Assembly (NCBI GenBank): GCA_002399265.1
Contig: DHDG01000043.1
Span: 1-7,533 of the forward strand
Origin: Firmicutes bacterium UBA4882
GTDB taxonomy: Bacteria > Bacillota > UBA4882
Length of the DNA: 7,533 bases
Direction: 5' to 3'
Part shown: in pieces, positions 4,851 through 7,533 of the stretch
Position numbering within the stretch: position 1 is the stretch's first letter
Layout of the letters: every line of letters starts with the position of its first letter
Program-made: the position numbers and the translations under genes
Notes under the pieces: generated by a model
Database searches by the model: none
What the model was told of the DNA's origin: nothing
Seen by the model: the letters and a program-made list of their open reading frames with translations, nothing else

Positions 4851-6371
4851 TTGAGCGATCTTCCCTTCCGGGTGCGATTTGCGCCCAGCCCAACCGGTTT
4901 TCTGCACATTGGCGGCGCTAGAACTGCCATCTATGACTGGCTACTCGCCAGGTCGACTGGCGGCCAGTTTATTCTGCGTATCGAGGATACTGACCGTACC
5001 CGCTTTGTCGCAGAGTCACTCCAGGACATTATGGACAGCCTGAAATGGCTCGGTCTGGACTGGGATGAAGGACCCGGTGCTCGCGGTACGGACGAAAAAG
5101 CCGGCTATGGCAGCGACCCCACGGCGCATGGACCATACGGTCCCTATTTCCAATCGGAGCGTCTGGATTTGTATCACAAATATGCCCGGCAGCTGATCGC
5201 GGATGGCCACGCCTATTACTGCTTCTGCAGTTCGGAAAGGCTGAATGCCGTACGGACCGCCCAGGAAGCTGCCAAACAACCGCCTGGATATGACCGTCAC
5301 TGCCGCACCCTCTCACCGGAAGAGGTCCAAAGCCGGTTTGATGCTGGCGAAAAAGCGGTGGTGCGCTTCAAGATGCCTCTTAAGGGGACAACCGAAGTCT
5401 ATGACGAACTGCGCGGCAAGCTCTCCTTTGAGAACCGCACGCTCGATGATCATATTCTCCTCAAATCCGACGGCTTCCCGACTTATCACTTGGCGGTCGT
5501 TGTTGATGATCATCTAATGAAGATTACGCACGCTGTTCGGGGCGAAGAATGGATCGCCAGCTTCCCGCGTCACGTCCTGCTTTATCAGGCGCTTGGATGG
5601 GAGCTGCCGAAATTCGTGCATCTGCCCATTTTCTTAGCACCTTCTGGCGGCGGTAAGCTGAGCAAGAGACATGGTGCCACCGGTCTCAAAGAGTATCGCG
5701 ACAAAGGATATTTGCCAGAAGCGCTGTTCAACTTCCTGCTGCTACTTGGCTGGCATCCCTCGGACGAGCAGGAACTGTTCACGGCGGAAGAAGCGCTGAA
5801 AGTCTTTACAGTCGATCGCATCAACAAATCGCCGGTGGCTTTTTCCACTGACAAGCTGGATTGGTTCAATGGCGTTTATATCAGGAAAATGGACCCGCGT
5901 GAGCTCTCCAAGCGGTGCCTGCCATTCCTGCAGGAAAGCGGACTGCTGCCGGATCCTTGCCCTCCCGAGCGTTTTGAGTACTTAGTGAAGATCATCCCGC
6001 TCGTGCAGGAAAGGTTGAAATGGCTGACCGAAATCAGCGAGCTGGTCGACTTCTTCCTCAATGAGGATATCGCGGTGCCGAAAAAAGAACTTCTGGTGCA
6101 GAAAAAATCTACTCCGGAAGAGACCCACGTAATATTGCAGCGCAGTCGCGCTGCATTGGCGGAACTGAGTGAGTTCAGCCATGACGCAATGGAGCAGGCT
6201 TTACGCAGCCTGGCGGAGACAATGGGTATCAAGGCCGGCCAGGTATTTATGCCCCTCAGGGTCGCGATTACAGGGCGCACAGCGACGCCGGGCATCTTTG
6301 AAACAATGGACGCTCTCGGCAAAGAACGCGTCCTCAAGCGCCTTGACCAGGCCATCACAGTCCTCAATTAA
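4851..6371 (+). CDS. gltX: Glutamyl-tRNA synthetase (TTG start)
   Basis: This cytoplasmic class I aminoacyl-tRNA synthetase attaches glutamate to tRNA-Glu. In many Bacillota it also charges tRNA-Gln for GatCAB. Starting at TTG 4851 it has 506 residues. The catalytic signatures are RFAPSPTGFLHIGGART (9-25, HIGG being the HIGH box), LRIEDTDRTR, GEEWIASFPRH and KLSKRHG (269-275, the KMSKS equivalent). A zinc-site-like CFC (124-126) with a partner Cys151 in GYDRHC sits in the connective region. The C-terminal anticodon-binding domain runs from about residue 320 and ends TPGIFETMDALGKERVLKRL. The protein is somewhat longer than usual. The extra length seems to lie at residues about 76-92, between the expected DEGP and GPYGPYFQSER blocks. 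The start was set by AGGAGG at 4837-4842. Whether it discriminates against tRNA-Gln cannot be told from this window. Confidence 0.97.
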   Translation: MSDLPFRVRFAPSPTGFLHIGGARTAIYDWLLARSTGGQFILRIEDTDRTRFVAESLQDIMDSLKWLGLDWDEGPGARGTDEKAGYGSDPTAHGPYGPYFQSERLDLYHKYARQLIADGHAYYCFCSSERLNAVRTAQEAAKQPPGYDRHCRTLSPEEVQSRFDAGEKAVVRFKMPLKGTTEVYDELRGKLSFENRTLDDHILLKSDGFPTYHLAVVVDDHLMKITHAVRGEEWIASFPRHVLLYQALGWELPKFVHLPIFLAPSGGGKLSKRHGATGLKEYRDKGYLPEALFNFLLLLGWHPSDEQELFTAEEALKVFTVDRINKSPVAFSTDKLDWFNGVYIRKMDPRELSKRCLPFLQESGLLPDPCPPERFEYLVKIIPLVQERLKWLTEISELVDFFLNEDIAVPKKELLVQKKSTPEETHVILQRSRAALAELSEFSHDAMEQALRSLAETMGIKAGQVFMPLRVAITGRTATPGIFETMDALGKERVLKRLDQAITVLN

Positions 6372-6408
6372 ACCAGCGAAAAACGAAAATAGCAAGATTT
6401 CTATTGAG

Positions 6409-6437
6409 AAAAGCGGGATTTCCACCCCGCTTTTTTT
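6409..6437 (+). terminator. Intrinsic terminator of gltX, probably bidirectional
   Basis: AAAAGCGGG and CCCGCTTTT form a 9-bp stem around an 8-nt loop, followed by a run of seven Ts. It begins 38 nt past the gltX stop. The A-run on the other side means it could also stop the convergent minus-strand transcript that ends at 6503. Confidence 0.9.
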
Positions 6438-6449
6438 GTTGCTCTATTT

Positions 6450-6472
6450 GGGGACTGGTTCCATTTTGGGAC
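6450..6472. repeat. Possible REP-like remnant between convergent genes
   Basis: GGGGACTGGTTCC followed by ATTTTGGGAC gives two GGGAC cores 17 nt apart. From memory, GGGAC/GTCCC-rich intergenic tails of this kind recur in some Bacillota genomes. Only one occurrence is visible here, so repeat status is unproven. Confidence 0.25.
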
Positions 6473-6502
6473 GGACTTATTTGTAACAACCTCCGCGCTC
6501 TA

Positions 6503-6712
6503 TCAATAATCCTCGTTCGAACATCCCAAAATCACTGCATCGCCTAATCGGACTGACTGTTGGCACATTGGGCAGACCGCGATATCTTCCGGATCAAGAC
6601 TATCCAATTGGAACATATCGCCACATGACTGGCACTTGGCCTGATACTCGGCGTTGTCCGCCTGTTCCAGCATGCTTTCCGGAAGCCCCAGGTTGGGTAA
6701 ATGTATGACCAT
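6503..6712 (-). CDS. Small four-cysteine zinc-ribbon protein of unknown function
   Basis: With ATG at 6712 this encodes 69 residues. I do not recognise a named family. A CQSC pair (C-x2-C) and a CPMC pair (C-x2-C) are separated by 17 residues that include an acidic stretch, LDSLDPEDIAVC. This is the layout of a zinc ribbon or rubredoxin-like knuckle. A fifth cysteine lies in the C-terminal GCSNEDY. No signal peptide or membrane segment is seen, so it is probably cytoplasmic. The start was chosen because AAGGAG (6726-6721) lies 8 nt before the ATG; a GTG at 6715 is also possible, while a GTG at 6721 overlaps the ribosome binding site. It follows hypE on the same strand by 180 nt with no terminator seen between, so it may be co-transcribed. 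It is not HypA: it is too short and lacks the N-terminal MHE motif. Confidence 0.72.
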   Translation of the reverse strand: MVIHLPNLGLPESMLEQADNAEYQAKCQSCGDMFQLDSLDPEDIAVCPMCQQSVRLGDAVILGCSNEDY

Positions 6713-6727
6713 CACGGGCACTCCTTT

Positions 6728-6781
6728 TTAACATTGTCGGTGTTCCATGGGCATCCTCTCGGTGCCTTTGCCTTTTAACAT
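6728..6781 (-). CDS. Possible 17-residue leader peptide before the zinc-ribbon gene
   Basis: A short frame reads MLKGKGTERMPMEHRQC and stops with TAA one base before the ribosome binding site of the zinc-ribbon gene. The first ATG has only GGGG directly in front. An internal ATG at 6748 (MEHRQC) has GAGAGG with 6-nt spacing, so a 6-residue peptide is the more likely product if any. Stop codon and downstream AAGGAG are almost adjacent, which would allow translational coupling. It may be chance. Confidence 0.2.
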   Translation of the reverse strand: MLKGKGTERMPMEHRQC

Positions 6782-6816
6782 CCCCAATGTTGATGCTTTA
6801 AATGTACCTGACATGC

Positions 6817-6844
6817 GCCGCGTCGCGCCCGTCGCGTTGCGCCC
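6817..6844. repeat. Two tandem 14-nt GC-rich repeats downstream of hypE
   Basis: GCCGCGTCGCGCCC (6817-6830) and GTCGCGTTGCGCCC (6831-6844) match at 12 of 14 positions, in a very GC-rich stretch between hypE and the zinc-ribbon gene. The period and GCGC-rich composition recall the array at 1856-1897, though the sequences are not the same. The rest of 6713-6892 shows only AACAT/ATGTT dyads (6776-6790) and no terminator. Confidence 0.6.
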
Positions 6845-6892
6845 ATCGACCGCGCCGCTCCCGAAATCGAACTGCTCCATCCGGCTTCGCTA

Positions 6893-7533
6893 CTAACAAA
6901 TCCTCGGAATCGGCTCTCCCGCCAGCATTGGCAGTGGACGATACCCACCGGCGGTCGTTTTCAGCACGACCTGCCCGACCTGTCGCCCTGCGCCTTGCCA
7001 CCCTGCGCCTCCGTCCCACCGTTGTGCCCTGCCGCTGACCTCACCAATGATCGCGGCCTTGCGTCCAGCCGGCAGCCGGCGTAAGGTTTCCAACGCTTTC
7101 GATGCCAATGGCGCAGGCAGGAATATGACCACCCGCCCCTCACAGGCCAGATAAAGCGGATCCAGCCCAAGTAGCTGGCAAATACTATCAACTTCACTGC
7201 TAACAGGGATGCTTTGCTCATTGATCAACATCGATACCGCCGATTGTCTGGCGATTTCATTCAAAACCGTCGCTAATCCGCCCCGGGTAGGATCGCGCAT
7301 CACATGGATTTCAGGACAGGCGTTCAGTAAAGCATTAGTGAGTGCTCGTAACGGATTGACATCGCTTTCGATTCTGCCGCGAAAGGACATTTCCCCGCGG
7401 GCGAGCAATACCGCCGCGCCATGCTGCCCAACGGTTCCCGAAACGATAATGGCATCCCCCGGTCTCGCCATACTGGCACTGATTTTGCGTCCGGGAGGGA
7501 TTTTCCCGATGCCCGCCGTGTTGATATACAGCC
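6893..7533 (-). CDS. hypE: Hydrogenase maturation protein HypE (N-terminus cut by window edge)
   Basis: HypE works with HypF to make the CN ligands of the [NiFe]-hydrogenase active site: its C-terminal cysteine is carbamoylated and dehydrated, with ATP, to a thiocyanate. Here 212 residues are visible, roughly the last 60% of the 330-350-residue family. Read to the window end, the frame starts LYINTAGIGKIPPGRKISASMARPGD and continues into IIVSGTVGQHGAAVLLAR. Further on come MRDPTRGGLATVLNEIARQ, a conserved nucleotide-site block, and the diagnostic end GEPIPRIC with the reactive Cys as last residue (codon 6898-6896). Just before this end the protein carries GAGWQGAGRQVGQ, encoded by an in-frame tandem repeat and not expected in the family. 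The gene is the likely end of a hyp cluster lying to the right. The ATG at 7471 is internal, not the start. Confidence 0.95.
   Translation of the reverse strand, partial: LYINTAGIGKIPPGRKISASMARPGDAIIVSGTVGQHGAAVLLARGEMSFRGRIESDVNPLRALTNALLNACPEIHVMRDPTRGGLATVLNEIARQSAVSMLINEQSIPVSSEVDSICQLLGLDPLYLACEGRVVIFLPAPLASKALETLRRLPAGRKAAIIGEVSGRAQRWDGGAGWQGAGRQVGQVVLKTTAGGYRPLPMLAGEPIPRIC
6981..7010. repeat. In-frame 15-nt tandem repeat within hypE
   Basis: TGTCGCCCTGCGCCT (6981-6995) and TGCCACCCTGCGCCT (6996-7010) match at 13 of 15 positions. On the coding strand they encode GAGWQ and GAGRQ, followed by a degenerate VGQ. The repeat sits between the conserved C-terminal domain and the closing TTAGGYRPLPMLAGEPIPRIC segment and keeps the frame. 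Confidence 0.75.

Noticed and set aside
5876..6367. 163-codon minus-strand frame
   Set aside because: It is a shadow of the gltX 3' part; its Arg/Ser-rich composition is typical of antisense frames in GC-rich genes.
6798..7038. Overlapping frames on both strands through the hypE end
   Set aside because: They are Arg/Pro-rich frames created by the GC-rich repeats; the hypE frame ending in PRIC explains this stretch.
1..7533. CRISPR array, insertion sequence, phage gene or toxin-antitoxin pair
   Set aside because: I looked on both strands and found no spaced repeats of CRISPR type, no transposase or integrase frame, and no paired small genes of toxin-antitoxin form.

Overview
The window looks like a chromosomal segment of an anaerobic Bacillota (Firmicutes), possibly of the Negativicutes type. 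The reasons are strong AGGAGG-type ribosome binding sites with TTG/GTG alternatives, sigma-A-like promoters, the smpB-ssrA pair, a tmRNA tag ending in YAYAA, and a hydrogenase maturation gene. The taxonomic guess is an inference and I cannot go to genus level.

Layout. (1) 1-1480, minus strand, visibly more AT-rich than the rest: a metal-resistance pair. An ArsR-type repressor (about 1064-1354) has a textbook promoter overlapping a perfect 16-bp palindrome. It is followed by a hairpin terminator and then a CSCS-motif permease of the ArsP/YraQ type that runs off the left edge. The arsR reading frame has no ATG, GTG or TTG before its DNA-binding domain; a well-spaced Shine-Dalgarno instead points at an ATA codon. 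(2) 1432-2452, minus strand: the ribosome-rescue module, smpB then the tmRNA gene ssrA with its terminator. The two are separated by three tandem 14-nt GC-rich repeats. (3) 2453-2680: divergent control region with a dyad lying over a TATAAT box. (4) 2681-4726, plus strand: a Ski2/HelY-like DExH helicase with a C-terminal DSHCT-like domain. (5) 4851-6371, plus strand: glutamyl-tRNA synthetase gltX, starting at TTG, with a probable insertion in its catalytic domain, then a strong terminator. (6) 6503-7533, minus strand, convergent with gltX: the 3' part of hypE ending in the diagnostic PRIC, then a small four-cysteine zinc-ribbon protein of unknown function.

How the genes relate. SmpB and tmRNA act together to rescue ribosomes stalled on broken mRNA. 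The divergently transcribed Ski2-like helicase is an RNA-processing enzyme by family, so the centre of the window may be an RNA and translation quality-control cluster; this is inference from position. HypE takes part in making the CN ligands of [NiFe]-hydrogenase, which implies a hydrogenase elsewhere. The ars pair is probably a separately acquired accessory unit sitting just past the 3' end of ssrA, a common integration hotspot.

No CRISPR array, insertion sequence, tRNA or rRNA gene was seen. The points most worth a second look are the helicase beside smpB-ssrA, the missing start codon of arsR, and the short GC-rich tandem repeats around smpB, ssrA and hypE.
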